Part shown: piece by piece, positions 18,014 to 26,637 of the stretch
How the letters are laid out: every line of letters begins with the position of its first letter
How positions within the stretch are numbered: the stretch's first letter is position 1
Origin: JABDMD01 sp965203475
GTDB lineage: Bacteria > Pseudomonadota > Gammaproteobacteria > UBA4575
DNA: 64,000 bases
NCBI GenBank assembly: GCA_965203475.1
Contig: OZ241890.1
Span: forward strand, 930,001 to 994,000
Direction: 5' to 3'
Made by a program: the position numbers and the translations under genes
The notes under the pieces: generated by a model
What the model saw: only the letters and a program-made list of their open reading frames with translations
What the model was told of the DNA's origin: nothing
Databases searched by the model: none

Positions 18014-19083
18014 ACATCTTCCGCCAAAATAAAATCTTCCAATTTTTTTACCATCGCTTCTTTAGTAATTGTGGGCAAAATGTAGGCCCAATTACCTATT
18101 CGAAGAGAAATTTCTTCAGCAAATTTTTTAGCTACCTCTGCATTTGAATTCATGGTTGAATTTTCTTCATTGAGGGTCATTTCTTTAACAACATCTTCTG
18201 CATTAAACACCACATCAAAATATGTATAACTTTTCTCTACGTTATAAAAGCTAGAAGCTGTAATGGTTAAACCATCATAAGTTTTAAAAATTGTAGTTAT
18301 AATTTCGGGTTCTTCTTTAGGCGTAGCAATTTCGCGTGTGGTTACATCAGTAAGTTGTAACGAGGAAAGCGCATTGGCCACTTGATAGATTTCAGATTCA
18401 GATACTTTCTCGCCTTCAGGTAATTCATTCAGTAAAACAAACTCATATTCCTCAGTACCCTGATTTTCAAGATTAATAACAGATCCATCAAGATGATGTA
18501 TTTCAATTTCTCGAATACGTTCCGGCGGAATATCAAATAGATCTTTTCTCAGCCAATGCGTCGTATCTTTATTAAAGTCGAGTTTTTTATTAATTAACCA
18601 GCTTTGTGGTTCATCGCTATATCGGACATATTGAGTATTTCTACCTGAGTTGCCATCATTACCTAGAATTATTTTTACGCTTTCACCAATTCCACTTACA
18701 GAAAACTGCACGCCTTTTGCCTGAAAGTCAGACACATCTTCAACACCTAGCTTGGTATAGTTTTCTGGATTAGATGTTTTTTCTTCAACCAGTTTTGCTT
18801 CAGCCAAATCGATAAAAGTTTTACGGATTAATTTAATATTTGCCTCATACCCTTCTCTGTTTTCTACTTCCCAATTGTCATCAGTTTTAACAATTGTCAC
18901 TAGCAGTGTATTTCCTGCTTCTACTATTTCCAACTTGGTAACATCATTTAGCTTTTCGCTGAGACCAGGAATAAGTTCAGTACCAGCATTCGACTTATTA
19001 GTTGTGGTTTGTGCTAAAAAATAATAGGCTGCAATGCCCACAAGAATTGCTACAATAAGAATGATTAAAGATCTAACTCTCAT
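18010..19083 (-). CDS. DUF4340 protein, partner of GldG-like ABC system
   Basis: A 357-residue protein with one N-terminal membrane anchor (SLIILIVAILVGIAAYYFLA) and a long periplasmic part with the repeated pattern of DUF4340: KLEIVEAGNTLLVTIVKTDDNWEV near 50-75, WLRKDLFDIPPERIREIEI near 180 and a closing NWAYILPTI. In this family the protein follows a GldG-type subunit in an ABC export-like system of unknown substrate. It is the last of four minus-strand genes (ATPase, permease, GldG-like, this), 19 bases after the GldG-like gene. Confidence 0.85.
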   Translation of the reverse strand: MRVRSLIILIVAILVGIAAYYFLAQTTTNKSNAGTELIPGLSEKLNDVTKLEIVEAGNTLLVTIVKTDDNWEVENREGYEANIKLIRKTFIDLAEAKLVEEKTSNPENYTKLGVEDVSDFQAKGVQFSVSGIGESVKIILGNDGNSGRNTQYVRYSDEPQSWLINKKLDFNKDTTHWLRKDLFDIPPERIREIEIHHLDGSVINLENQGTEEYEFVLLNELPEGEKVSESEIYQVANALSSLQLTDVTTREIATPKEEPEIITTIFKTYDGLTITASSFYNVEKSYTYFDVVFNAEDVVKEMTLNEENSTMNSNAEVAKKFAEEISLRIGNWAYILPTITKEAMVKKLEDFILAEDV

Positions 19084-19102
19084 GCCCTGATCAGTCTGCT
19101 TA

Positions 19103-20998
19103 TTAAATGCCTAGTGCGCGTTTTCGCTTACGATTGCGCACAATTGAAAGAATCAGCGCTAACACAGAAATTATAATTGGAACCAAACCAATATTAATAA
19201 ACTTAAGTTTTGAACCTAGTTTTTCGATATCTCGATCAAGATTGTGCCTCACTTGTCGCAACTGTTTGCGGACACTAATTTTTTCTTGCTGAAACTTTTG
19301 AATTTCGGCCTCTTGTTCTGGAGATAATAATAATTCATTACTATCGTCACGCTGCGCTTGCAATTCGACTAATTTTTGTTCTGTTTGTGTGAGCTTTGCC
19401 TGCAATGATTCTTCCGTTGCACGGAACTTTTGTTCCGCCACAAGACTTAACTCATTTACCTTAATAAAGGGTCGTGTCGAGGTTTCACGTCCACGAATAC
19501 TGATTAAATCGGTACTGCCGGTTAAATTATCATTCGCATTGATGATCAAATCACCATTATTGGCCCAAGCGTTAAATATTTGCTGTCCAAAAAACTCTTG
19601 CACTTGCACCCACATACGATCACTGAGCATATCGGTATCGGCAACGATTAATAAATTAGCTTCATCAGATGTTGCGGCTATATGTTCGGCAATCGGTGAT
19701 TCTTCCTCGTCCACTTCCATTTTAGGCGCACCCTGTGGAAATGCTGAATTCAAATTTCCCTGCACTCTTGCAACAAAGGTGTAATTTTCGCCAGTGGGAG
19801 TAAAATTATTAGAAAGTTGACTTAAATCAGGCAGAAATCGAAAACGCGTAGCCTCAATTAATGCGGCATCTTCGCTGGAAGTGACGATGGGAGTCAATGT
19901 AATTCCAGAATCGGCCGTCGCATTAATATGGCCCGCCACTCCCATACTAACTACTTCTAGTTCGGAAGAAATTACATCTTTTGCATCTAAATTCTCACGT
20001 GTAATGGCTAATAACGCATAATGACGTGACTGTGATTGATGTGCACCACCCACGGTTAAAGCATATTTACGATCTAAAACGACCTGTGTCGGATCAAATT
20101 CAATGCCCCACGCATCAAATAATGTTTTTAAATTCGATGTCCGACTGCCCTCAACTTCCAGAGGCGAATTTTGCTGTCGAACCGGAGTATCGATTTCTGA
20201 ATGCGGATCAACAAACAGTATGGCTTTCCCGCCACCCATCACAAACTGATCGATGGCATATACCGTCGGATCCTTTAAGTTTTTAGGATGTACAACCATT
20301 AAAATATCAACATCTTCATCAATTGCAGTTGAAGCAATATCGAGCTGTTTTACTTCAAACAATTGCCTCATCTGCGCAATGATGGCCCACTCTTTTGTCA
20401 TTTGCGTCGTTTCAATATCAAAACCACCAAACATGGGCAATAAGGTCATTACCCCTACTACTGTTTTCTTTGGATTCGTAAGTGTATTTAAAAGTTTACT
20501 GATATCGTATTCAAGAAACTGTTCACGTTGCGGCTGGAAAAAACCAATAACTTCAGTGTCCCCAACGGCATTGCTAGCTGCTAATCCAAAATAAACATTT
20601 TCTCCCGTTGCGCCTATAGGGACACCTTGCAAACCAAAAGATGTTGCTTGATCTTCTTCTTCTGAAAACGGAACAGGATCGACAATGTTTAATATTAGCT
20701 CTCCATCAGAGAGTTGCTCGTATTCCTTAAGTAATTCTTTTACGCGAGCTGCATAGGTTCTTAGTTGAGGGACACCTTCACTAGCTTTGTCAGAATAAAA
20801 CAAATAAAGTGTAATTGGTTCTTCAATTTTTTTAATAATGTTACGTGTTCCATCTGTAAGTGTGAACAATTCATTTTCTGTCAAATCGACACGCGTAGAT
20901 GTAAACAATGTCGAACTCACCATGTTCACAATCAAAAACAACACAGCAAGAACTATGAAGCCGATTATCGTGAGTGATTTTGTTTTTTGTGTAGCCAT
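19103..20998 (-). CDS. GldG-like ABC transporter auxiliary protein
   Basis: A 631-residue inner-membrane protein with an N-terminal helix (LTIIGFIVLAVLFLIVNMVS), a large periplasmic domain of the ABC-type auxiliary/GldG family (LTENELFTLTDGTRNI near 40, DVDILMVVHPKNL and FVMGGGKAILFVDP near 230-270), a coiled coil (about 535-600) and a C-terminal helix followed by NRKRKRALG. I chose ATG at 20996-20998 because it lies 2 bases after the permease stop; an upstream in-frame start would overlap the permease by 49 bases. Together with its neighbours it forms a GldA/GldF/GldG-like complex whose substrate outside Bacteroidetes gliding is unknown. Confidence 0.87.
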   Translation of the reverse strand: MATQKTKSLTIIGFIVLAVLFLIVNMVSSTLFTSTRVDLTENELFTLTDGTRNIIKKIEEPITLYLFYSDKASEGVPQLRTYAARVKELLKEYEQLSDGELILNIVDPVPFSEEEDQATSFGLQGVPIGATGENVYFGLAASNAVGDTEVIGFFQPQREQFLEYDISKLLNTLTNPKKTVVGVMTLLPMFGGFDIETTQMTKEWAIIAQMRQLFEVKQLDIASTAIDEDVDILMVVHPKNLKDPTVYAIDQFVMGGGKAILFVDPHSEIDTPVRQQNSPLEVEGSRTSNLKTLFDAWGIEFDPTQVVLDRKYALTVGGAHQSQSRHYALLAITRENLDAKDVISSELEVVSMGVAGHINATADSGITLTPIVTSSEDAALIEATRFRFLPDLSQLSNNFTPTGENYTFVARVQGNLNSAFPQGAPKMEVDEEESPIAEHIAATSDEANLLIVADTDMLSDRMWVQVQEFFGQQIFNAWANNGDLIINANDNLTGSTDLISIRGRETSTRPFIKVNELSLVAEQKFRATEESLQAKLTQTEQKLVELQAQRDDSNELLLSPEQEAEIQKFQQEKISVRKQLRQVRHNLDRDIEKLGSKLKFINIGLVPIIISVLALILSIVRNRKRKRALGI

Positions 20999-21000
20999 AT

Positions 21001-21735
21001 TTAATCTGCTTTTTTCATGTCTACAACTAATGTATTCGCATACAGCCAAAAACCGATTAGAGAAAAGAAATAAATAATATCTCGTAAATCGATAACACCT
21101 TTTGCAATAGAGGCGTAGTGTGTTAAGAAACTTAATGATGAAATTGCATCAACTACATTTTGTGGAATCCACACTTTAAAGAAATCTAATACCAGTGCAG
21201 ATCCGGCTAATAAGAACAGAAAACAAATTACAACGGTAATAATAAATGCGATAACCTGATTTTTAGTCATGGCCGATATACAGGAACCGATGGCTAAAAA
21301 GCCACCTGCCATTAAAAAACTGCCAATATAGGCTGCTAAAATGACACCATTATCTGGATCGCCCAGATAGTTAACGGTGACCCAAATTGGGAAGGTTAAT
21401 GCAAGTGCAATTCCTATGAACACCCAAGCCGCAAGGTATTTTCCAACCACGGATTGACCAATGGAAATAGGCAACGTCATTAATAATTCAATACTTCCTG
21501 ATTTTCGTTCTTCCGCCCAAAGCCGCATTGCAATCGCTGGTACTAAAAATAAATATAACCAAGGGTGAAATTGGAAAAACGAAATTAAATCGGCCTGTCC
21601 TCTTTCATAAAAATTACCAAGATAAAAAGTTAATGCACCACTCATAATTAAGAAAATTACGATAAACACATATGCAACCGGTGTCGCAAAATAACTGCTT
21701 AACTCTCTTTTGAATATGGTAAAAATATTTTTCAT
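21001..21735 (-). CDS. ABC-2 type permease, GldF-like
   Basis: A 244-residue permease with six membrane helices. The N-terminus IFKRELSSYFATPVAYVFI and the motif RLWAEERKSGSIELLMTLP (near 67-86) are typical of the ABC-2/GldF permease family. It lies 15 bases after the ATPase gene and directly before the GldG-like gene, so the order ATPase, permease, auxiliary protein, DUF4340 is complete. Transport substrate is not known from sequence. Confidence 0.9.
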   Translation of the reverse strand: MKNIFTIFKRELSSYFATPVAYVFIVIFLIMSGALTFYLGNFYERGQADLISFFQFHPWLYLFLVPAIAMRLWAEERKSGSIELLMTLPISIGQSVVGKYLAAWVFIGIALALTFPIWVTVNYLGDPDNGVILAAYIGSFLMAGGFLAIGSCISAMTKNQVIAFIITVVICFLFLLAGSALVLDFFKVWIPQNVVDAISSLSFLTHYASIAKGVIDLRDIIYFFSLIGFWLYANTLVVDMKKAD

Positions 21736-21750
21736 GTTTGGTAATAATAA

Positions 21751-22473
21751 CTAAGAGAGTTTAGCCTGAGTAATATCTCGGAATACTTGATCGAGTGTGT
21801 TGTTAGAAGATTTATTACGCAGCCCATTTGGTGTGTCATCGGCAAGAATTTGGCCGTCCGCAATAATGATTGCACGTGTGCATATAGCATCGACTTCTTC
21901 AAGTATATGTGTAGAAATAACAATTACTTTTTCCGGTGCAATATTTTTGATTAACTCACGCACCTCGTGTTTTTGATTAGGATCTAAACCATCAGTAGGT
22001 TCATCTAAAATTAAAACTTCAGGGTCATGCAAAATGGCTTGCGCCAAACCAACCCTTCTTTTAAAACCTTTTGATAATGTTTCAATAGATTGGTTTAACA
22101 CTTTATCGAGATGTAGCCGTTCAATGACTTCTTTTTTTCGTTCTACTTTTAGTTGGCCCGATAGTTCACGTACATCTGCAATAAATTCCAAATATTGAAT
22201 TGGCGTCATCTCGCCATAACTAGGGGCACCCTCGGGTAAATAACCGATTCGTTTTTTAGCCTGAATTGGCTTTTCACTCACATCAAAATCACAAACATGA
22301 ATATCCCCAGAAGTTGGCGTTAAAAACCCTGTAATCATTTTCATGGTGGTTGATTTCCCAGCCCCGTTGGGACCTAGAAAGCCCAAAACCTCTCCAGGTT
22401 TTACAGAGAAGGAGACATCTTTAACGGCGATCAAATGACCAAACTGTTTGTTTAATTTTTCTATTTTTATCAT
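21751..22473 (-). CDS. ABC transporter ATP-binding protein, GldA-like
   Basis: A 240-residue ATPase with Walker A GPNGAGKSTTM (near 34), Q-loop region YLPEGAPSYGEMTP (near 82), a signature reading LSKGFKRRVGLAQA rather than LSGGQ (near 133), Walker B VLILDEPTDGLDP (near 154) and the His switch ISTHILEE. The 'SKGFKRRVG' form and the YLPE Q-loop are characteristic of the GldA/ABC-2 class. First gene of a four-gene minus-strand operon. The upstream 236 bases are shared with the divergent DUF7931-like gene and hold both promoters. Confidence 0.93.
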   Translation of the reverse strand: MIKIEKLNKQFGHLIAVKDVSFSVKPGEVLGFLGPNGAGKSTTMKMITGFLTPTSGDIHVCDFDVSEKPIQAKKRIGYLPEGAPSYGEMTPIQYLEFIADVRELSGQLKVERKKEVIERLHLDKVLNQSIETLSKGFKRRVGLAQAILHDPEVLILDEPTDGLDPNQKHEVRELIKNIAPEKVIVISTHILEEVDAICTRAIIIADGQILADDTPNGLRNKSSNNTLDQVFRDITQAKLS

Positions 22474-22712
22474 GGCTTACACTACTTTGAGTGCAGATAG
22501 TGAACTACTACCTTAATTTCAGGCGGCAAAATATTACTAAAGATATCCTAATTTTCAAGCCTATACCCTAAATTTATTAATATTTTGTCCACTTAATCAG
22601 ATACTTATATCCCTGCCTATAGTCATATTGGTACATTCGATACTAGTTTGACTAGCTTATTTTTAACTAAATCCGTATATATTGTTCACTTTTCACATCT
22701 AAATACACATTG

Positions 22713-23240
22713 ATGGGCTATTCAGAAGACAACTTTTTCAAGAATTTTATCCTTGGCGTAACCAGTGAGTGTGTTCAGATTGATACTCGCAAACTTAACC
22801 ATGATGCAATTGTGAAATTAACCACATCTGCTCAACAACAAGTACTAATTATTAGCCGATATTTAGATCCTACAGTTTTCAATAATGATGAATTTATTCA
22901 AGCAGCATCGGCTCTTGCGCGACGGACAAAAAGTTCAAAACTAAAAATTCTTGTGCACGATACGAATCAAATGATTAAAAATGGACACAAAATTCTTGAC
23001 TTAAGTCAGCGATTATCTTCAAAAATTGAAATTCGCACAATCAATAGTGAGTACTCGCAATACAATCAAAGCTTTGTGGTGGCTGACACCATAGGTTATA
23101 TATTCAATCAAAAAGCTGATTTATACGATGCCGATGTAAACTTTAAAGACAGCGATAGGTCAAAAGAACTTGAAGAGTCATTTAATATGATGTGGGAGCC
23201 TAGTGCGCAAGACACGGCAATAAGAAGATTATGCATTTAA
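22713..23240 (+). CDS. DUF7931-like protein with PLD-type fold
   Basis: A 175-residue cytoplasmic protein. The order LTTSAQQQVLIISRYLDPTV, ASALARRTKSSKLKILVHD, KNGHKILDLSQRL, QSFVVADTIGYIF and a final FNMMWEPSAQDTAIRRL resembles DUF7931, a phospholipase-D-like fold often fused to an acetyltransferase in pseudomonads. The HKD catalytic motif of true phospholipase D is not visible, so enzyme activity is doubtful. ATG 22713 follows an alternative TTG at 22710; no good ribosome site. It overlaps the next gene by 10 bases, so the pair is coupled. Confidence 0.65.
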   Translation: MGYSEDNFFKNFILGVTSECVQIDTRKLNHDAIVKLTTSAQQQVLIISRYLDPTVFNNDEFIQAASALARRTKSSKLKILVHDTNQMIKNGHKILDLSQRLSSKIEIRTINSEYSQYNQSFVVADTIGYIFNQKADLYDADVNFKDSDRSKELEESFNMMWEPSAQDTAIRRLCI

Positions 23241-24082
23241 CACATTTATTTCAAATTATTTTAATTATCTTAGTGATTGGTTGCATTAGTGCCGCAATTG
23301 CTAATGACAGTGATCCGTTAGAAATTATTGATTTAAAAAATCGCCCTGCAGAAGAAATTATTCCAATCATTCAACCATTATTAAAACCAGGTGATGCCAT
23401 TACAGGTACTGGATTTCAATTATTTATTCGTACTGACCTACAGAGACTTGATGACATTAAGCGCTTGCTGTCTCAGTTGGATAAGTCACCTAAAAATTTA
23501 ATTATCTCAATTCGTAATGCAACCGATATAAATAGAGACTTTTCTGAATTTGATGTTTCCGGAAATTATGAAGTTGGCGATGACGGACGGGTAATCGTCG
23601 GGAATGACCCACCGATTAAAGGCGGAACCCAAGTTCGGATTGATGCAGGAAATCAAAATAGACAAAATAATGCAACGCACACAGTTCGTGTTTTAGAAGG
23701 AGCAAGTGCATTTATTGCAGCTGGTGAAGTTCGCCCCCATAGAAATCGCACTGTGATCCATCGTCGTGACGGAGTAACTGTGTATGAGGATGTCGGTTAC
23801 CAGGATGTTACAAGCGGATTTTATGTGACACCACGACTCACAGGAAATGGAAATGTTACTTTAGAAGTGCAGCCACATTATCGATCCACTGCAAATGGCC
23901 ATAGTGGAGCCATAAATGTTCAAGAAGCTAGCATGACCTTAAGTACTAAACTCGGACAGTGGTCTAAAATTGGTGGCATCGAAACTCAATCGAGTAGCTC
24001 TGGTACAGGCGTAATAAACAAATCTAAATCTAGTTCGAGTCAGCAAACAGGTTTATATATAAAAGTTGACGTTGAGAACTAA
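23231..24082 (+). CDS. Secretin N-domain-like exported protein
   Basis: A 283-residue exported protein with a signal HLFQIILIILVIGCISAAIA. Residues about 33-85 (EIIDLKNRPAEEIIPIIQPL, then LQRLDDIKRLLSQLD) match the small N-domain of secretins. The rest has GASAFIAAGEV, FYVTPRLTGNGNVTLEVQP and a Ser-rich tail, recalling the first strands of a secretin gate, but the protein is far too short to form the full secretin channel and no secretion operon is nearby. It may be a periplasmic or outer-membrane accessory. It is coupled to the upstream DUF7931-like gene and converges on the NUDIX gene with a 2-base gap. Confidence 0.7.
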   Translation: MHLTHLFQIILIILVIGCISAAIANDSDPLEIIDLKNRPAEEIIPIIQPLLKPGDAITGTGFQLFIRTDLQRLDDIKRLLSQLDKSPKNLIISIRNATDINRDFSEFDVSGNYEVGDDGRVIVGNDPPIKGGTQVRIDAGNQNRQNNATHTVRVLEGASAFIAAGEVRPHRNRTVIHRRDGVTVYEDVGYQDVTSGFYVTPRLTGNGNVTLEVQPHYRSTANGHSGAINVQEASMTLSTKLGQWSKIGGIETQSSSSGTGVINKSKSSSSQQTGLYIKVDVEN

Positions 24083-24084
24083 CA

Positions 24085-24678
24085 TTAATTCAACCACTCC
24101 TGTTGCAATTGTTTGCGAAGCTCTTTAAATTGAAACAAGGCGATTAATGGGATCGCAGAACAAATTTCTCCACTAGCAACCATTTCTAGCGCTTTACCTG
24201 CTGAAACAACTAATACCTTAATATCTTCTCCTTCATGGGCTACGCCATGAGTTCCTCCGAGATTCGAAGTATCTGTTTTTCCTATATACACATGAGATAG
24301 CTCAGCAAACCCACCAGGTGATGGAAAAAAAGAGGAAACATGTACAAGATTTTCAATCGTACAATTGGCTTCTTCAATGGATTCTCGGAGCGCAACTTGC
24401 TCCAGGTCTTCATCCTCTTCTACTAAACCTGCAATAATTTCTATTAACCATGGACTAGATTTTTCTTCTACTGCTCCCACGCGAAATTGTTCAATTAAGA
24501 CAATTTCATCACGTTTTGGGTCATAGGGTAATACGGCCACAGAATTTTGACGTGAAACTTGTTCACGCAATAATTCTTTGCTTATTCCACCTGCAAATTG
24601 TTCATGCTGTAGAACTAATGCATCAACTTTAAAATGGCCATCATACTTTCGTTTTCGTTGTATTATTTTCCATTCCAT
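24085..24678 (-). CDS. nudF: ADP-ribose pyrophosphatase (NUDIX)
   Basis: A 197-residue NUDIX hydrolase of the ADP-ribose pyrophosphatase type, which splits ADP-ribose to AMP and ribose 5-phosphate. The NUDIX box is present: GLVEEDEDLEQVALRESIEE (about 94-113), with the RESIEE metal-binding core. SSFFPSPGGFAELSHVY, just after the box, is typical of NudF. It is 2 bases downstream of kdsB on the same strand, so it may be the last gene of the lipid A/KDO gene run. Confidence 0.92.
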   Translation of the reverse strand: MEWKIIQRKRKYDGHFKVDALVLQHEQFAGGISKELLREQVSRQNSVAVLPYDPKRDEIVLIEQFRVGAVEEKSSPWLIEIIAGLVEEDEDLEQVALRESIEEANCTIENLVHVSSFFPSPGGFAELSHVYIGKTDTSNLGGTHGVAHEGEDIKVLVVSAGKALEMVASGEICSAIPLIALFQFKELRKQLQQEWLN

Positions 24679-24680
24679 AA

Positions 24681-25403
24681 TTACATTCGAAGCAAAGCTT
24701 CATAATCTTCTTGTGTATCCACACCTATACCCGTATGAGCTCTACAGGGTTCAATAAATATTTTTTTACCATTATCCATTGCGCGCATTTGCTCTAATGA
24801 CTCAAGCTGCTCTGATTTTGAAACAGGCATTTGCACAAATTGTTGCAAAAAACCAGCACGATAGGCGTAAATTCCTAAATGCCGATACACTGTTTGATTA
24901 TTTTTATAAGCATTAATTGTTTCAATATTTCGGCTAAAAGTAATTGCTAAATTGTTTTCATTAAAAATAGTTTTCACAACATTTGGATTATTTAATTCTT
25001 CAGAATCTTGAATTGTAGTGCAAAGCGTAGAAATGGAAACATCTGCATGGTTGCTTAGATTTTCTGATACTTGTTTAATATTTTCGGATGGCATCAACGG
25101 TTCATCGCCTTGAACATTTACAATTACTGTTTCAGGATCCCAATGATGTATTTCGACCACTTCTGCAATTCGATCTGAACCTGAATGATGTTGCTTTGAT
25201 GTCACACACACTTCAGCATTAAACTTGTTTGCTGCATTTACAATTCTTTGATCATCCGTTGCAATTATTACTTGATCTGCGCCACTATTGAATGAGTTTT
25301 CATATACATGTTGCACGATTGGCTTTTCTTTAAAAAGTAGTAAGGATTTTCCAGGCAGACGCGATGAAGCATAACGTACCGGTATGACTACTTTAAAACC
25401 CAC
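24681..25403 (-). CDS. kdsB: CMP-KDO synthetase
   Basis: A 240-residue 3-deoxy-manno-octulosonate cytidylyltransferase, which activates KDO with CTP for the LPS inner core. Motifs are IPVRYASSRLPGK at the N-terminus (nucleotide binding), IIATDDQRI, VNVQGDEPLM near 98 and a C-terminal IGVDTQEDYE. Length is normal. The start is GTG. It follows ycaR by 37 bases within the lpxK-ycaR-kdsB run. Confidence 0.96.
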   Translation of the reverse strand: MGFKVVIPVRYASSRLPGKSLLLFKEKPIVQHVYENSFNSGADQVIIATDDQRIVNAANKFNAEVCVTSKQHHSGSDRIAEVVEIHHWDPETVIVNVQGDEPLMPSENIKQVSENLSNHADVSISTLCTTIQDSEELNNPNVVKTIFNENNLAITFSRNIETINAYKNNQTVYRHLGIYAYRAGFLQQFVQMPVSKSEQLESLEQMRAMDNGKKIFIEPCRAHTGIGVDTQEDYEALLRM

Positions 25404-25440
25404 AGAGTTGAATTTAATTTGGTTAGAATTTTAGAGCGCG

Positions 25441-25635
25441 TTACATCGCTTTAAATTTTTCATATTCTTCTTCGTTTATTGCTCTGGCTTCATCTTCTAA
25501 CATGATTGGAATACCATCACGTATCGGGTAGGCTAGACGCGCAGAAGTAGAGATTAATTCTTGGTTTTCTTTATCAAACTTCAACGGACCTTTCGTTACG
25601 GGGCATACTAATATATCTAATAAATTACTATCCAC
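25441..25635 (-). CDS. ycaR: Trm112/YcaR family protein
   Basis: A 64-residue protein with the typical start LLDILVCPVTKGPL and later RLAYPIRDGIPIML. Family members act as small partners or stabilisers of other proteins; eukaryotic Trm112 activates methyltransferases. Here only one Cys of the zinc site is left, as is usual in the bacterial form. GTG start, overlapping the end of lpxK by 8 bases; the order lpxK-ycaR-kdsB is conserved in gammaproteobacteria. Confidence 0.93.
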   Translation of the reverse strand: MDSNLLDILVCPVTKGPLKFDKENQELISTSARLAYPIRDGIPIMLEDEARAINEEEYEKFKAM

Positions 25636-26623
25636 TTTGAATTCCTTTAATTAGTTCGTTTACATGCATAGAAAGCGCTTCATTTGGCACGAGAGATACT
25701 GGCAATACCCAGATTTCTTGCTCTCTGGCTTTTCCATGAATTAGATTTATACATTTTACGGCATCTTTTTCTGTCATGATAATCGGCAGTCGATCCTCAA
25801 ACTCAAGATCTTGTAGTTGATAAAGGTAGTGATCCGGAAACACATGCTCCACAATCGTTAGGTTTTGTATTTTTAGTAAATTAAAGAAACGGCTTGGATT
25901 TCCGATCCCAGCGATTGCATGTAAAGGACAATCAACAAGTTCGTGTAAAGAGCTTTGTTGGCCCGGATTAGTAAGTGAAAATACTTTATCAGCCTGTAGC
26001 TCGAAACAGAATTGATTATCCGCTATTCCATTATTAACAACCAAATTGCATGATTTAAGTCTAGATACAGACTCACGGAGCGGACCTGCTGGCAAAAGTC
26101 TTTGGTTGCCAAATTTATATTCACTGTCAACAACTGCAATTTCATAGTCTCGAGGTGCCTTATAGTGTTGCAAGCCATCATCCATAATTACAACATCAAC
26201 CATGTATTTTTCTTCGAGATAACGAATAGCTTTTACTCGATTTGCACAAACAATAATCGGACAGTTTACATTTTGTTTGATTAATAAAGGCTCATCCCCT
26301 ACTTCTGCAACAGCACTGCCTTTATTTACCTCCAACAGACTATTTTCGTCTTTTCGCTTATAACCTCTGGATACAATCCCTGTCTTGATATCATTGGCTA
26401 AGAGCTTTTGTGCTAGCCAAATGCAAAATGGAGTCTTACCGGTTCCACCGACTGTAATATTTCCAACCACAATGACGTATGCATTGAATTTTACTTTCTG
26501 TGATGAATTGGAATGAATGAATTTTCTACTATATGAGATCCCTTGATATAGCCATGCCATTGGAAGCAGCATGGTGGAAAGTAAAGATTTAGAATTCCAG
26601 TATTTTTCAATATTTATGTTCAA
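25628..26623 (-). CDS. lpxK: Tetraacyldisaccharide 4'-kinase
   Basis: A 331-residue inner-membrane-associated kinase that phosphorylates the 4' position of the lipid A disaccharide. The N-terminal segment (LSTMLLPMAWLYQGISYSR) is the membrane-binding helix. Walker A is VGGTGKTPF (near 57); VVIMDDGLQHY (near 145) carries the acidic catalytic pair. The start is TTG. It is 14 bases after msbA, the usual partner that flips the finished lipid A precursor. Confidence 0.95.
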   Translation of the reverse strand: MNINIEKYWNSKSLLSTMLLPMAWLYQGISYSRKFIHSNSSQKVKFNAYVIVVGNITVGGTGKTPFCIWLAQKLLANDIKTGIVSRGYKRKDENSLLEVNKGSAVAEVGDEPLLIKQNVNCPIIVCANRVKAIRYLEEKYMVDVVIMDDGLQHYKAPRDYEIAVVDSEYKFGNQRLLPAGPLRESVSRLKSCNLVVNNGIADNQFCFELQADKVFSLTNPGQQSSLHELVDCPLHAIAGIGNPSRFFNLLKIQNLTIVEHVFPDHYLYQLQDLEFEDRLPIIMTEKDAVKCINLIHGKAREQEIWVLPVSLVPNEALSMHVNELIKGIQSG

Positions 26624-26637
26624 CTTGAAAATTTTTG

